Shown here one piece after another: positions 9,635 to 17,595 of a DNA stretch of 64,000 bases; within the stretch, counting starts at the first letter, position 1; each line of letters begins with the position of its first letter. The position numbers and the translations under genes were made by a program. Origin of the DNA: Parvimonas sp035282405. Lineage in GTDB: Bacteria > Bacillota > Clostridia > Tissierellales > Peptoniphilaceae. Where the stretch lies: contig NZ_JAYKBP010000002.1 of the NCBI RefSeq assembly GCF_035282405.1, positions 124,001 to 188,000 of the forward strand, in the 5' to 3' direction. The notes beneath the pieces are model-generated. The model did not search any database, was not told the origin of the DNA, and saw only the letters and a list, made by a program, of their open reading frames with translations.

Positions 9635-10399
9635 CTAATTTTTTGGCTTAAAAGCTAAAATCTTACCTCGTCTTATATATTTCTTTAAATCTATTTTATG
9701 TCCCCATTTTGCAAGGTATTCTTCAGTTAACTCTTCTTCAATTATTGTATAAAGCTCAAATCCAACATTTTTCAAAATATTCTTCAACTTCTCCGAAGTT
9801 ATTGAGCCTGCAACTCAAGTTACATGAAAAATCGGTTCATCTTTAACCCAAGTTGGCAATTCATTAAATTGGACAATATCCGAAATTGAAATTCTTCCGC
9901 CGGGTTTTAAAACTCTAAAAATTTCAGAATAAACTTTTTCCTTATCTTCGCATAAATTTATAACACAATTTGAAATTACACAGTCAACTGTATCATTATC
10001 TACTTTTAAATCGTCTATATCAGATACTCTAAAATCTGTATTTAAAAATCCCTTTTTACTTCTTATATAATTTGCTCTTTCAACCATCTCTGGTAGTCTG
10101 TCAACTCCAATAACAAAGCCTTCTTTTCCAACTATTTTACAAGCCTTAAAAACATCCATTCCCTTTCCACAACCTAAGTCTAAAACTGATTCTCCGGATT
10201 TTAAATTTGCATTTTCAATTGGATTTCCACAACCCAAGCCTAAATTTGCCCCATTTTCTAAATCTTCTAAAGTATAGCCTAAGCTTAGAGCTATTTTCTT
10301 TTCAAGTTCTTTACTATCTTCGCTTTCTCTTAATCTATCTTTAACAGCAATATTTTTATATAGATTATCTATTGCTTTTTTATTGTTACAACATTTCAT
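9635..10399 (-). CDS. ArsM-like SAM methyltransferase, probable selenoprotein (TGA = Sec195)
   Basis: Class I SAM methyltransferase of the arsenite methyltransferase (ArsM) type. SAM motif I is VLDLGCGKGMD (about 72-82). LGCGNP carries a Cys at residue 57, matching one conserved ArsM cysteine. LKPGGRISISD is also present. Codon 195 is TGA (9815-9817), but the frame then continues 59 codons (VAGSITSEKLKNILKNVGFE and on) to TAG at 9635-9637. The TGA sits exactly where the family has the catalytic Cys of its C-[VI]-x-G-A motif. A hairpin 20 nt downstream fits a bacterial SECIS. The total of 254 residues is near normal family length, whereas stopping at 194 would lose the C-terminal part. A nonsense mutation is the alternative. 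The start is ATG with a GGAGG site. Confidence 0.78.
9786..9817 (-). promoter_or_regulatory. Candidate bacterial SECIS element
   Basis: After the in-frame TGA, 20 nt lead to the apical loop of a hairpin with arms AACTTC and GAAGTT (plus-strand 9786-9800) and loop GGA. A further U-G pair extends the stem. Spacing, a short loop and G as first loop base all fit the known bacterial SECIS model (loop 16-37 nt after UGA, G within its first two bases). Confidence 0.65.
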
Positions 10400-10423
10400 A
10401 ATAAGCCTCCATATAACTTAATT

Positions 10424-10452
10424 ATTTTATCACAAAATAAGGTGTTAGTCTA
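10424..10452 (-). promoter_or_regulatory. Likely promoter of methyltransferase-MFS operon
   Basis: The -10 TAAAAT (reverse of 10424-10429) is preceded by TGTGA, and TAGACT (reverse of 10447-10452) stands 17 bp upstream. It lies about 25 bp before the methyltransferase ATG. Confidence 0.5.
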
Positions 10453-10468
10453 ATTTTAATATCTTTTT

Positions 10469-10535
10469 AAATAAGAAACCCACCCTTCCATGATACTTTG
10501 CATCGAGTGGATTTCTAGGAATCTTGTTGTTTCAC
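10469..10535 (-). repeat. 67-bp dispersed repeat, copy A
   Basis: On the minus strand it begins GTGAAACAACAAG and ends TTCTTATTT. It is the same length as copy B at 19006-19072 and differs at about a dozen positions. The centre is an imperfect inverted repeat, GATGC-AAA-GTATC here. It follows directly after a rho-independent terminator in the same orientation, as copy B does. Confidence 0.7.
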
Positions 10536-10562
10536 AATAAAAAGAGATGCCGAAACATCTCT
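10536..10562 (-). terminator. Terminator of the gene at 10566
   Basis: Minus-strand hairpin AGAGATG-TTTCGG-CATCTCT followed by TTTTTATT, starting 4 bp after the stop codon of the upstream gene. Confidence 0.85.
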
Positions 10563-10565
10563 AAG

Positions 10566-11510
10566 TTAAATTTCCATTACACCTATTTCACAACAATCAA
10601 AAATAAAATCTATTATAAAATTATCACAACCATTAAATCTTATATGCCTTAAATCATCAGCTCCACAACCCCAAAATTCTTCTTGTTTATACCATTCAAA
10701 AAATTCCGAATCTTCTATCTCATAGAAAATTCTAATACCCTCGTCAGTCATTTCACATTCAACATATTTTCCTTTAAAATATTTTCTTCTGTTTATCATA
10801 ACAGAACGTACATTATTATAATAAAAAGTAATTTTATATCTTTTATTAGTATTTTCACCATAAAGTACAAATACATAATAATCCCTTTTAAGATTAAAAC
10901 TCTCTAATATATAATTATCAAATGGCAATATTATTTCATCATAATTATATAGTTTACCTATATACTCTTTAACTTCATCATCAAAATAGTCATATTTAAT
11001 TGTTTCTTCAATGACTTCATCCTTTTTTTCTACTTTAAATGTATCAAAACTAATCTTCGGTTCTTCAACACAGAAAGTCTCAAAAATATAATTACTACAA
11101 CCAGTTATAAAATAATTTAAAATCTTATCCTTTAGCTCATCTTTAAAATTTTCATAGTAGTAATTTTGAAAGTATGATTTGGATGCTTTAAATATCTTTG
11201 TTTCTTTTAGTTGGTTTTCAATGGTATCAATGCCAATTCGGTATGAAACCCATCTATATGATTCATCTGTTCCTATGATTTTAAAAATATTATTCAAATC
11301 AAATGTTAATGTTATTCTATATCCTCTTTTGTCATTCACTAAATAAAATCTTAATCCATTATCATTTAATTCGAATCTTGAATCTTCCTCGTAACTTCCA
11401 AAATAGTCATCATATAAATAGTAATAATTTTTAGGATTCCAAGTTTCCCAAATACCCATTCCTCTTTCAAGAGAACATTTTATATTATTGCTAAGTTCAA
11501 TTTCATTCAT
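10566..11510 (-). CDS. Hypothetical protein, candidate orphan immunity protein (314 aa)
   Basis: I recognise no family. The protein is soluble and acidic, very rich in Tyr, Phe, Asp and Glu. Two halves look related: residues ~50-150 (YRITLTFDLNN, later NYFITGCSNYIFETFC) and ~210-314 (YKITFYYNNVR, later RFNGCDNFIIDFIFDCC), suggesting an internal duplication. It has its own terminator. Upstream by 49 bp, on the same strand, lies the last ~47 codons of a degraded gene whose end looks like a polymorphic toxin. That toxin-then-immunity order suggests an immunity role; this is inference. Confidence 0.7.
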   Translation of the reverse strand: MNEIELSNNIKCSLERGMGIWETWNPKNYYYLYDDYFGSYEEDSRFELNDNGLRFYLVNDKRGYRITLTFDLNNIFKIIGTDESYRWVSYRIGIDTIENQLKETKIFKASKSYFQNYYYENFKDELKDKILNYFITGCSNYIFETFCVEEPKISFDTFKVEKKDEVIEETIKYDYFDDEVKEYIGKLYNYDEIILPFDNYILESFNLKRDYYVFVLYGENTNKRYKITFYYNNVRSVMINRRKYFKGKYVECEMTDEGIRIFYEIEDSEFFEWYKQEEFWGCGADDLRHIRFNGCDNFIIDFIFDCCEIGVMEI

Positions 11511-11559
11511 AAGAATAACCCCTAAAAATGTATATAATAATACTAAACAATTTATTTTA

Positions 11560-11703
11560 TTACTTATATCTTATTTTTGTACGTTTCCCACTAATATGTT
11601 GTATTTCTAAAGTTGGATTATTTTCCTTTGAACTGCCTCTCCTTACAACAACAGTGTCTCCATTAGACAGTTCACCACGCTTTCCATCTCCATATTTAGT
11701 ATT
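11560..11703 (-). pseudogene. C-terminal remnant of a lost gene, toxin-like tail
   Basis: An open stretch on the minus strand encodes NTKYGDGKRGELSNGDTVVV, then RRGSSKENNPTLEIQ and GKRTKIRYK, ending in TAA at 11560-11562. It has no start codon and is closed upstream by an in-frame TAA, so it is a fragment. The NGDTVVVRxGSS...LEIQ...KIRY pattern reminds me of the C-terminal tips of large secreted polymorphic toxins, from memory only. The rest of the gene is gone. It sits directly before the putative immunity gene at 10566-11510. Confidence 0.55.
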
Positions 11704-11921
11704 CTGTTATACAAATTATATAAATCAAAATCTTATCCATCTACATTGTATTGCTTATTTAATTATTTGTCAACTAAATTTATTTTAAATAATGAAATTT
11801 TATCAAACAAATAAAAAATACCTTTTATTAGTAAAATAGATTATTGACTTTAAATAGAGACTTTAATAGGATTGTGAGATTTATTTACTCCTTAAATATA
11901 CTTTTCATTATTTAAAAATCT

Positions 11922-11949
11922 TGATTTTTTTCTCAATTACCTGTATTAT
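11922..11949 (+). promoter_or_regulatory. Promoter of DUF1858 gene
   Basis: TTGATT (11922-11927), 16-bp spacer and TATTAT (11944-11949), about 30 bp before the ATG at 11980. Confidence 0.55.
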
Positions 11950-11979
11950 ATGGGTATAAGATATCTAGGAGGTGCAGTT

Positions 11980-12177
11980 ATGGAAATAACAAAAGATATG
12001 CTAATAGGAGATATTATCCAAATTCATCCGGATGCAGTTGAAATTCTGTTTAATTTTGGACTTTCTTGTGTTGGTTGTCCTGCAAGTCAAATGGAGACTC
12101 TTGAAGAAGCTACTATGGTTCATGGACTAAATTTAGATTTACTTCTTGAAGTCTTAAACGAAAATAATTCAAATTAA
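11980..12177 (+). CDS. DUF1858 domain protein
   Basis: Small 65-residue protein of the DUF1858 type, found alone or fused to redox enzymes in anaerobes. The fold starts ITKDMLIGDIIQIHPDAVEI and carries the CVGCPAS motif with two cysteines that may bind a metal or a cluster. I placed the start at ATG 11980, behind AGGAGGTGCAGTT; a longer frame from 11950 has no ribosome binding site. It is a single-gene unit with its own promoter and a shared terminator. The biochemical role of the family is not established. Confidence 0.88.
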   Translation: MEITKDMLIGDIIQIHPDAVEILFNFGLSCVGCPASQMETLEEATMVHGLNLDLLLEVLNENNSN

Positions 12178-12220
12178 AACAATTCCTCACCTTTCACAAA
12201 GTGTTTGGTGAGTAGTACAT

Positions 12221-12254
12221 AAAAAAATCGCGAGTAAAGTTATCGCGATTTTTT
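12221..12254. terminator. Bidirectional terminator between DUF1858 gene and pepD
   Basis: Arms AAAAATCGCGA (12223-12233) and TCGCGATTTTT (12243-12253) form a GC-centred hairpin with A- and T-runs on its two sides, between convergent genes. Confidence 0.9.
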
Positions 12255-12274
12255 ATATATTATATACTTATTTT

Positions 12275-13690
12275 TTATAAATTTTCTAATAATTCTTTTA
12301 CAAATTCAAAAGTTCTTTGAGTTGAAGCAATATTCAATCTTTCAACAGGACTGTGAACATCTTTCATTGTAGGTCCTATTGATATCATTTCCATATCAGG
12401 GAATGTATCAACAAAAACTGCTGGTTCTAATGCGGCATGAACAACTTCAACTTTCATTTCCTTTCCTGTTAAATTTTTATAAACTTCTAAAGCAGTATCT
12501 CTTAATTTTGAAACTTTTGCAAACTCCCAAGGTTTATAATAGTCTTCTAATGTATATTCAACACCATTTTCTTCATAAACTTTCTTTACAATATTTGTAT
12601 ATTCTTCAAAAGTCTTAGGATTTGAACTTCTTAATGAAAGTGTAAATTTAACAAAATTTCCTTCAAATTTAATCATGGCAAAATTGTCAGAACATTCAAC
12701 GATTGATGGATATTCTTCCATCATTGAATACACTCCATGAGGAATATTTCTAATTACATTTTCAATTTTTTCTTGACATCCATGACATAAAACTTCTTTT
12801 ACATTTTCAACTTTTTCTATAGAAACTCTCATATCTTTATCAAGTGGATATTCACTAATTAATTTAGAAAAATCAATTTTAAATTCGTCAGCATCACTTG
12901 TAAAAGCAACTTTTGCATCTCTAGGAATTGCATTATGTTTAGTACCGCCTTCAATACTAACCAATCTGTAATCAGCAATTTCTTTTACCATATCCATTGC
13001 TCTAAGAGCAAATTTTAAAGAATTTCCTCTTTGTTGATGAATTTCCATTCCAGAATGTCCGCCAAGCATATTATTTACTGAAAGAACAAAAGTATTTTTC
13101 TTATCATTTTCTTCAAACTTAACTTTTAAAGACCCCATAACATTATGGCCACCTGAACAGCCTGATAAAAGTACACCTTCTTCTTCAGCATCGATATTTA
13201 AAAGTTTTCTTCCGTTTAAAATCTCTCTCTTTACAGATCTTGCACCTGCCATAGTTCTTTCTTCGTCAGTAGTTACAAGTAATTCAAGTGCTGGATGTTT
13301 AGCTTCTTTATCTTCCAAAATGGCAAGTCCCATTGCAACTGCTATTCCATCATCCGCTCCTAGAGTTGTACCTTTAGTTTTAACCCAATCTCCATCCACA
13401 ATAACAGGAATAGGATCAACTAAAAAATCATGTTCAACTCCGTCAGCCTTTTCTGCAACCATATCCATATGTCCTTGAATAACAACAGATTCGTGGCCTT
13501 CATAACCTTTATATGCAGGTTTTCTTATAACAATATTATTGCTTTCATCTTGAATAGTTTCTAATCCTAAAGACTTTCCAACACTGTATAAATAATCGCT
13601 AACTGCCTTTTCATTTCCAGATTCTCTTGGAATCTTAGTAAGCTCTTCAAAATAATAAAAAACTCTTTCAGGTTTTAAATTTTCTAACAT
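12275..13690 (-). CDS. pepD: Aminoacyl-histidine dipeptidase (M20 family)
   Basis: Zinc dipeptidase of the M20C (PepD, Xaa-His dipeptidase) family, which cleaves dipeptides in the cytosol. Visible metal-site motifs are VVIQGHMDMV (His, Asp), GADDGIA (bridging Asp), TTDEE (catalytic Glu) and LNIDAEEEG; the dimerisation domain holds the NMLGGHSGMEIHQQRGN stretch. The 471 residues are close to the usual 485. It is the third gene of glyS-glutaredoxin-pepD, 9 bp after its neighbour, so probably under the glycine T-box. It supports growth on peptides in an asaccharolytic lifestyle. Confidence 0.94.
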   Translation of the reverse strand: MLENLKPERVFYYFEELTKIPRESGNEKAVSDYLYSVGKSLGLETIQDESNNIVIRKPAYKGYEGHESVVIQGHMDMVAEKADGVEHDFLVDPIPVIVDGDWVKTKGTTLGADDGIAVAMGLAILEDKEAKHPALELLVTTDEERTMAGARSVKREILNGRKLLNIDAEEEGVLLSGCSGGHNVMGSLKVKFEENDKKNTFVLSVNNMLGGHSGMEIHQQRGNSLKFALRAMDMVKEIADYRLVSIEGGTKHNAIPRDAKVAFTSDADEFKIDFSKLISEYPLDKDMRVSIEKVENVKEVLCHGCQEKIENVIRNIPHGVYSMMEEYPSIVECSDNFAMIKFEGNFVKFTLSLRSSNPKTFEEYTNIVKKVYEENGVEYTLEDYYKPWEFAKVSKLRDTALEVYKNLTGKEMKVEVVHAALEPAVFVDTFPDMEMISIGPTMKDVHSPVERLNIASTQRTFEFVKELLENL

Positions 13691-13699
13691 AATTGCCTC

Positions 13700-13966
13700 C
13701 TACTTATTATATTCATCAAATTCTTCTATGCTGAAAATTATTTTTTCTCCATCATTTATCACCATTGCAGGAATGCCTATTGAGCCATTTTCCTTAGCAA
13801 AATCAAATGCAGGATTTTCTCTAAATTTTAAGAATTTTTTAAGATTTGCTAAATTTTCAGTAATATCTAAATACAAATACTTAACTTCTCTTTCATCAAG
13901 TGCCTTTTTCATAACAATACAATCAGGACACATACTTGATCCAAAAACAACTTTTTTCTTAACCAT
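13700..13966 (-). CDS. Glutaredoxin-like CxxC protein
   Basis: Small 88-residue thioredoxin-fold protein. The redox motif is CPDC (residues 13-16), after a VVFGSSM strand; the cis-proline loop is GIPAMVI. It resembles glutaredoxin or NrdH-type proteins that pass electrons in the cytoplasm. The partner is unknown. It lies between glyS and pepD with ~9-bp gaps on each side, an operon without obvious functional logic. The start is ATG with a GGAGG-type site. Confidence 0.85.
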   Translation of the reverse strand: MVKKKVVFGSSMCPDCIVMKKALDEREVKYLYLDITENLANLKKFLKFRENPAFDFAKENGSIGIPAMVINDGEKIIFSIEEFDEYNK

Positions 13967-13974
13967 AATACCTC

Positions 13975-15366
13975 CTAAAATTCTAAAGACTTTTCAATAA
14001 AATCTTTTAGTTCTGAAATTTTTATTCTCTCTTGTTCCATAGTATCTCTAAATCTAACAGTTACACAATCATCTTCTAAAGTATCAAAATCGACAGTTAT
14101 ACAGAATGGAGTTCCAACTTCGTCTTGTCTTCTATATCTCTTTCCAATACTTCCTGAAACATCTGTATCTATCATAAAATATTTTGAAAGTTCATCATAA
14201 ATTTCATCAGATTTTTCTGACAATTTTTTAGTAAGTGGTAAAATTGCAGCCTTAAATGGTGCTAAAGCTGGATGAAGTCTTAAAACAGTTCTAACATCTC
14301 CTTCTCCTATTTCTTCCTCATCATAGGCATTACATAGAAAAGCAAGAGCAACTCTATCAGCTCCAAGTGAAGGTTCAATACAATATGGAATATATTTTTC
14401 ATTTGTAACTGGGTCAATATATCTCAAATCTTCTCCAGAAACTTCAATATGTCTTGATAAGTCATAATCTGTTCTATCTGCAATTCCCCAAAGTTCTCCC
14501 CAACCAAATGGGAATAAAAATTCTATATCACAAGTGGCTTTACTGTAAAAACTCAATTCTTCTTTTTCGTGGTCTCTAAGTCTCAAAATTTCTTCACTCA
14601 TTCCCAAAGACAATAACCAATTAAAAGAATAGTTTTTCCAATATTCATACCATTCTAAATCTTCTCCGGGCTTACAGAAAAATTCCAATTCCATTTGTTC
14701 AAACTCACGAGTTCTAAAAGTAAAATTACCAGGAGTAATTTCATTTCTAAAAGATTTTCCTACTTGAGCAATACCAAAAGGAACTTTCTTTCTTGAAGTT
14801 CTAGCAATATTTTTAAAATTAACAAAAATACCCTGTGCAGTTTCAGGTCTTAAATATATTTCAGATTTGCTATCCTCAGTTACACCTTGAAAAGTTTTGA
14901 ACATAAGATTAAATCTTCTTATTCCAGTAAAATTTTGCTTTTTACAATTCGGACAACAAATATTTTTTTCTTTCATTAACTCTTCGACTTTTTCGTTTTC
15001 CCAACCATCAACATTTATATCTCCAAGATTATTTTCAAAATAAAAATCTTCGATAAGTTTATCAGCTCTAAAACGAGATTTACATTCTTTACAGTCAATC
15101 AAAGGATCACTAAAACTTCCAACATGACCTGATGCAACCCAAACTTCTGGATTCATCAAAATTGCACTATCAAGACCAACATTATATTTTGATTGTTGAA
15201 CAAATTTTTTCCACCAAGCTTTTTTTACATTATTTTTAAATTCAACACCTAAAGGACCATAATCCCAAGTGTTTGCAAGTCCACCGTAAATTTCTGATCC
15301 TGGATAAATTATTCCCCTATTTTTACATAAAGAAACAACTTTTTCCATACTCTTTTCTGATTTCAT
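13975..15366 (-). CDS. glyS: Glycyl-tRNA synthetase, dimeric class II type
   Basis: Charges tRNA-Gly. This is the single-chain alpha-2 form (463 aa), not the split GlyQ/GlyS form of many Firmicutes. N-terminal signature: GGLANTWDYGPLGVEFKNN. Class II motif 2 is seen in GKSFRNEITP and FRTREFEQMELEFF, and motif 3 in EPSLGADRVALAFL. Zinc-type cysteine pairs are present in CKECKSRF and CCPNC. The C-terminal anticodon domain contains DVSGSIGKRYRRQDEVGTP. A T-box leader precedes it, so expression should rise when tRNA-Gly is uncharged. Confidence 0.96.
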   Translation of the reverse strand: MKSEKSMEKVVSLCKNRGIIYPGSEIYGGLANTWDYGPLGVEFKNNVKKAWWKKFVQQSKYNVGLDSAILMNPEVWVASGHVGSFSDPLIDCKECKSRFRADKLIEDFYFENNLGDINVDGWENEKVEELMKEKNICCPNCKKQNFTGIRRFNLMFKTFQGVTEDSKSEIYLRPETAQGIFVNFKNIARTSRKKVPFGIAQVGKSFRNEITPGNFTFRTREFEQMELEFFCKPGEDLEWYEYWKNYSFNWLLSLGMSEEILRLRDHEKEELSFYSKATCDIEFLFPFGWGELWGIADRTDYDLSRHIEVSGEDLRYIDPVTNEKYIPYCIEPSLGADRVALAFLCNAYDEEEIGEGDVRTVLRLHPALAPFKAAILPLTKKLSEKSDEIYDELSKYFMIDTDVSGSIGKRYRRQDEVGTPFCITVDFDTLEDDCVTVRFRDTMEQERIKISELKDFIEKSLEF

Positions 15367-15386
15367 AATATTCCTCCTAAATTTAA

Positions 15387-15568
15387 ATAAACAAAAAAGC
15401 CATATCGCAAGGGACGATATGACCGTGGTTCCACCCTAATTATGTTAAAAAACATCTCTCTAAAAAATTTACTCCCGATTTCCCCATAATACAAAAATGT
15501 AATTTTGCACCAAACAACTACTCTCTAAAATTTTCATATTATTTTTTATCGTTCAATGTAAGTATTAA
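15387..15568 (-). promoter_or_regulatory. T-box riboswitch before glyS
   Basis: The minus strand contains the T-box core AGGGTGGAACCACGG (15424-15438 region) followed by a terminator hairpin, CATATCG-TCCCTTG-CGATATG, then TTTTTT. Upstream are other family features: AGAGAG, GGTGCAAAA and CGGGAGT. The glyS gene behind it makes glycine the likely specificity. From the predicted transcription start to AGAGAG there are only ~40 nt, so a full-size stem I does not fit easily, and I could not assign the specifier codon. Confidence 0.85.
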
Positions 15569-15575
15569 CAAAATA

Positions 15576-15604
15576 ATTCTAACATATTTGTTTTTTAAAA
15601 TCAA
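15576..15604 (-). promoter_or_regulatory. Promoter of T-box/glyS operon
   Basis: TTGATT (reverse of 15599-15604), 17-bp spacer and TAGAAT (reverse of 15576-15581). Transcription would begin near 15568. Confidence 0.7.
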
Positions 15605-15626
15605 TATTTACAACATTTTTTATAAA

Positions 15627-15665
15627 AAAACTGTTATGAAAATAATCTCCATAACAGTTTTTACA
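15627..15665 (-). terminator. Terminator of yitT
   Basis: Minus-strand hairpin AAAACTGTTATG / CATAACAGTTTT followed by TTTT. It overlaps the end of the yitT coding region. Confidence 0.85.
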
Positions 15666-16565
15666 TTACATTTTTCTAGTTTTATTTTTTTCTTTTAACA
15701 CTTTCTTATTTTCTTCTGTAAGATAACTAAATCCTTCTCCGGAAACTTCGCTAACTGTTGCAACATTTACAAACGCATTGTTATCAAATTCTCTTATAAA
15801 ATTCATAAGCTTTATGTACTCCGGTCTTGTTAGGATTGTTTCTATCATAACTCTTTCACTCTTATTGAAACCGCCCTTTACTTCATACAATGTACTTCCT
15901 CTAACTAATTCATTAAGAATGTATTCATTAATATTTTCCCATTTTCTAGAATTGATATAAACTTTAATTCTAGTCTTATATCCAGTAAGAACTTTATCTA
16001 TAACCACAGCATTAAATAAAATCCCAACTAGTGCATACATTGCAGCATTGATTCCGTAAGCCGCATAACCCATAACTACAACAGAAAAATCTGCAATAAA
16101 AACTCCTACACTTAAATCTACATGAATATATTTATTCAAAATCTTCCCTACAATGTCTGTTCCACCTGTTGAAGCATTTTGGTTTAATGACAAAGCTATA
16201 CCAACTGCAGTAACTCCAACTCCTATAATCATACTCATAAATGGAGTATCAACTAATGGTTGAATATTTGGAAATATTTTTTCAAAAGCAATAAGTGAAA
16301 TAGACAATACAATAGTAGCATATATACTAAGTCCACCAAACTCTGCCCCTACAAGTAAAAATGCTAAAATAAATAAAATAATATTTATTCCAAGTTGAAA
16401 TACCCCAACAGGTATACCAGGAATAAATTTTGCTAATGCTATTGAAAGACCTGCAGTTCCTCCAATTGTTAAGTTATATGGAACCATAAAGAAATAAACC
16501 CCTGCAGATACTACAATAGATGCGAATGTTGTAATAATAACTTTTCTTAGTGTATTATAATTCAT
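15666..16565 (-). CDS. YitT family membrane protein
   Basis: 299 residues. Five or six membrane segments fill the first ~190 residues (DUF161 region with FFMVPYNLTIGGTAGLSIAL and the LNQNASTGGTDIVGKIL motif). A C-terminal cytoplasmic DUF2179 domain follows (about 215-285), with the motif RVMIETILTRPEYIKLMNFI. The family is common in Firmicutes; its transport substrate is not established. It is a single-gene unit with promoter at 16594-16622 and a terminator at its end. Confidence 0.9.
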   Translation of the reverse strand: MNYNTLRKVIITTFASIVVSAGVYFFMVPYNLTIGGTAGLSIALAKFIPGIPVGVFQLGINIILFILAFLLVGAEFGGLSIYATIVLSISLIAFEKIFPNIQPLVDTPFMSMIIGVGVTAVGIALSLNQNASTGGTDIVGKILNKYIHVDLSVGVFIADFSVVVMGYAAYGINAAMYALVGILFNAVVIDKVLTGYKTRIKVYINSRKWENINEYILNELVRGSTLYEVKGGFNKSERVMIETILTRPEYIKLMNFIREFDNNAFVNVATVSEVSGEGFSYLTEENKKVLKEKNKTRKM

Positions 16566-16593
16566 ATTATCCCCTCCTATAATCTACCGTACA

Positions 16594-16622
16594 AGTATAA
16601 CAAAACTTTTTAAAATTTACAA
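16594..16622 (-). promoter_or_regulatory. Promoter of yitT
   Basis: TTGTAA (reverse of 16617-16622), 17-bp spacer and TATACT (reverse of 16594-16599), about 30 bp before the start codon, which has a GGAGGGG binding site. Confidence 0.7.
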
Positions 16623-16777
16623 TAACTAAATTGCAGAAGTATTGATTTTTTTATAAAAAAAGTTTACAATTATTTTATACTATATTTTATCTTAATCATA
16701 AATTTTTTTAATGTAAAATATAGAAATAGATTTTTTACATATTTATTGTAAATTTTAAAAATTTATTGGAGGCTTAT

Positions 16778-17311
16778 ATGATTAAACAAATTGAATTAAA
16801 CTTAGAAACTATCGAATCCATGTTATATTTATGGACTGCATTAGCTGAAAGAGAAAAAGTTGCTGAAAGCTTTTTCGTTGACGTAGCTAAACAATATCCG
16901 CTACAAGCTATAAAGACTAAAGATTTTAATGAAGAATCAGTAAGAAGAGTTTTATCTGCTATCCAAAATAGAGAATTACTTTCTACAGCTACTAAAGAAG
17001 AAAAAAGATTTTGGAATAACAATATGTGGATGATGGAAGATCTTGAACTTCCTAAACTTATGGCAAAACCTATAAAAGTTCTTAATGTAAATCATCTTAT
17101 TGATGAATTAAACAAAGAATTTCCAAATAATAATAAAGAAATTTTAAAAGTATATATTGCTCCTCTACATTTGGATGATTACTATATAGTTGATGGAAAT
17201 TTAATTATCAACTTCTTTAGAATTATGTTACCAGATGGAGAAAAAGCGTTAATTGATGGTAAACCTATTGATGAATATATTCTTGAGAAGTTAAAAGAAG
17301 TTTTAAAATAA
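16778..17311 (+). CDS. Hypothetical cytosolic protein (177 aa)
   Basis: I do not recognise the family with confidence. The protein is soluble, without signal or membrane segment, with a helical N-terminus (LETIESMLYLWTALAEREKV) and a mixed C-terminal half. The start is ATG 16778 behind TTGGAGG; a longer frame from 16766 opens with TTG and lacks a binding site. It is a single gene with its own terminator. An inverted repeat, ATGTAAAA (16711-16718) and TTTTACAT (16733-16740), lies upstream and could be an operator. Confidence 0.8.
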   Translation: MIKQIELNLETIESMLYLWTALAEREKVAESFFVDVAKQYPLQAIKTKDFNEESVRRVLSAIQNRELLSTATKEEKRFWNNNMWMMEDLELPKLMAKPIKVLNVNHLIDELNKEFPNNNKEILKVYIAPLHLDDYYIVDGNLIINFFRIMLPDGEKALIDGKPIDEYILEKLKEVLK

Positions 17312-17360
17312 CAACTAAATACTCAAGATTAGATTTTCTAAAGATGAATAAATAATCTAT

Positions 17361-17403
17361 TTAAAGGAATGTAACCTAGAATTATCAGGAAACATTCCTT
17401 TTA
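17361..17403 (+). terminator. Terminator of the gene at 16778
   Basis: Arms TAAAGGAATGT (17362-17372) and ACATTCCTTTTA (17392-17403) with a ~19-nt loop. Confidence 0.7.
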
Positions 17404-17540
17404 AATTATCTGTAATTATTTTAATCTTCCACAAATTCATATATTCTCTTATCTTTTTTATCAATACTTCATAATAAAAAATTTTTAATTTTTTTACTAT
17501 TTTTGATATTTATTATCTTTTATTTTTTGTAATTTTATGT

Positions 17541-17567
17541 TACAATGTATCTGTGAGATTTCTCACA
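17541..17567 (+). promoter_or_regulatory. pepC promoter with palindrome at transcription start
   Basis: Extended -10 TGTTACAAT (TACAAT at 17541-17546), with only a weak -35. At the expected +1, 17552-17567 reads TGTGAGATTTCTCACA, with 7-bp arms around a 2-bp centre. It could act as a repressor operator or as a 5' mRNA hairpin. Confidence 0.55.
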
Positions 17568-17595
17568 AAAAAATTTTTTAAGGAGAGTGATACAA

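Noticed and set aside
9815..10399. Reading the methyltransferase as a complete 194-aa protein ending at TGA
   Set aside because: The same frame continues with family-like sequence for 59 codons and ends just before the MFS binding site; the short form would lose conserved C-terminal structure.
11528..11788. Plus-strand 86-codon open frame
   Set aside because: It is antisense to the toxin-tail remnant and has no binding site; the minus-strand reading is more protein-like.
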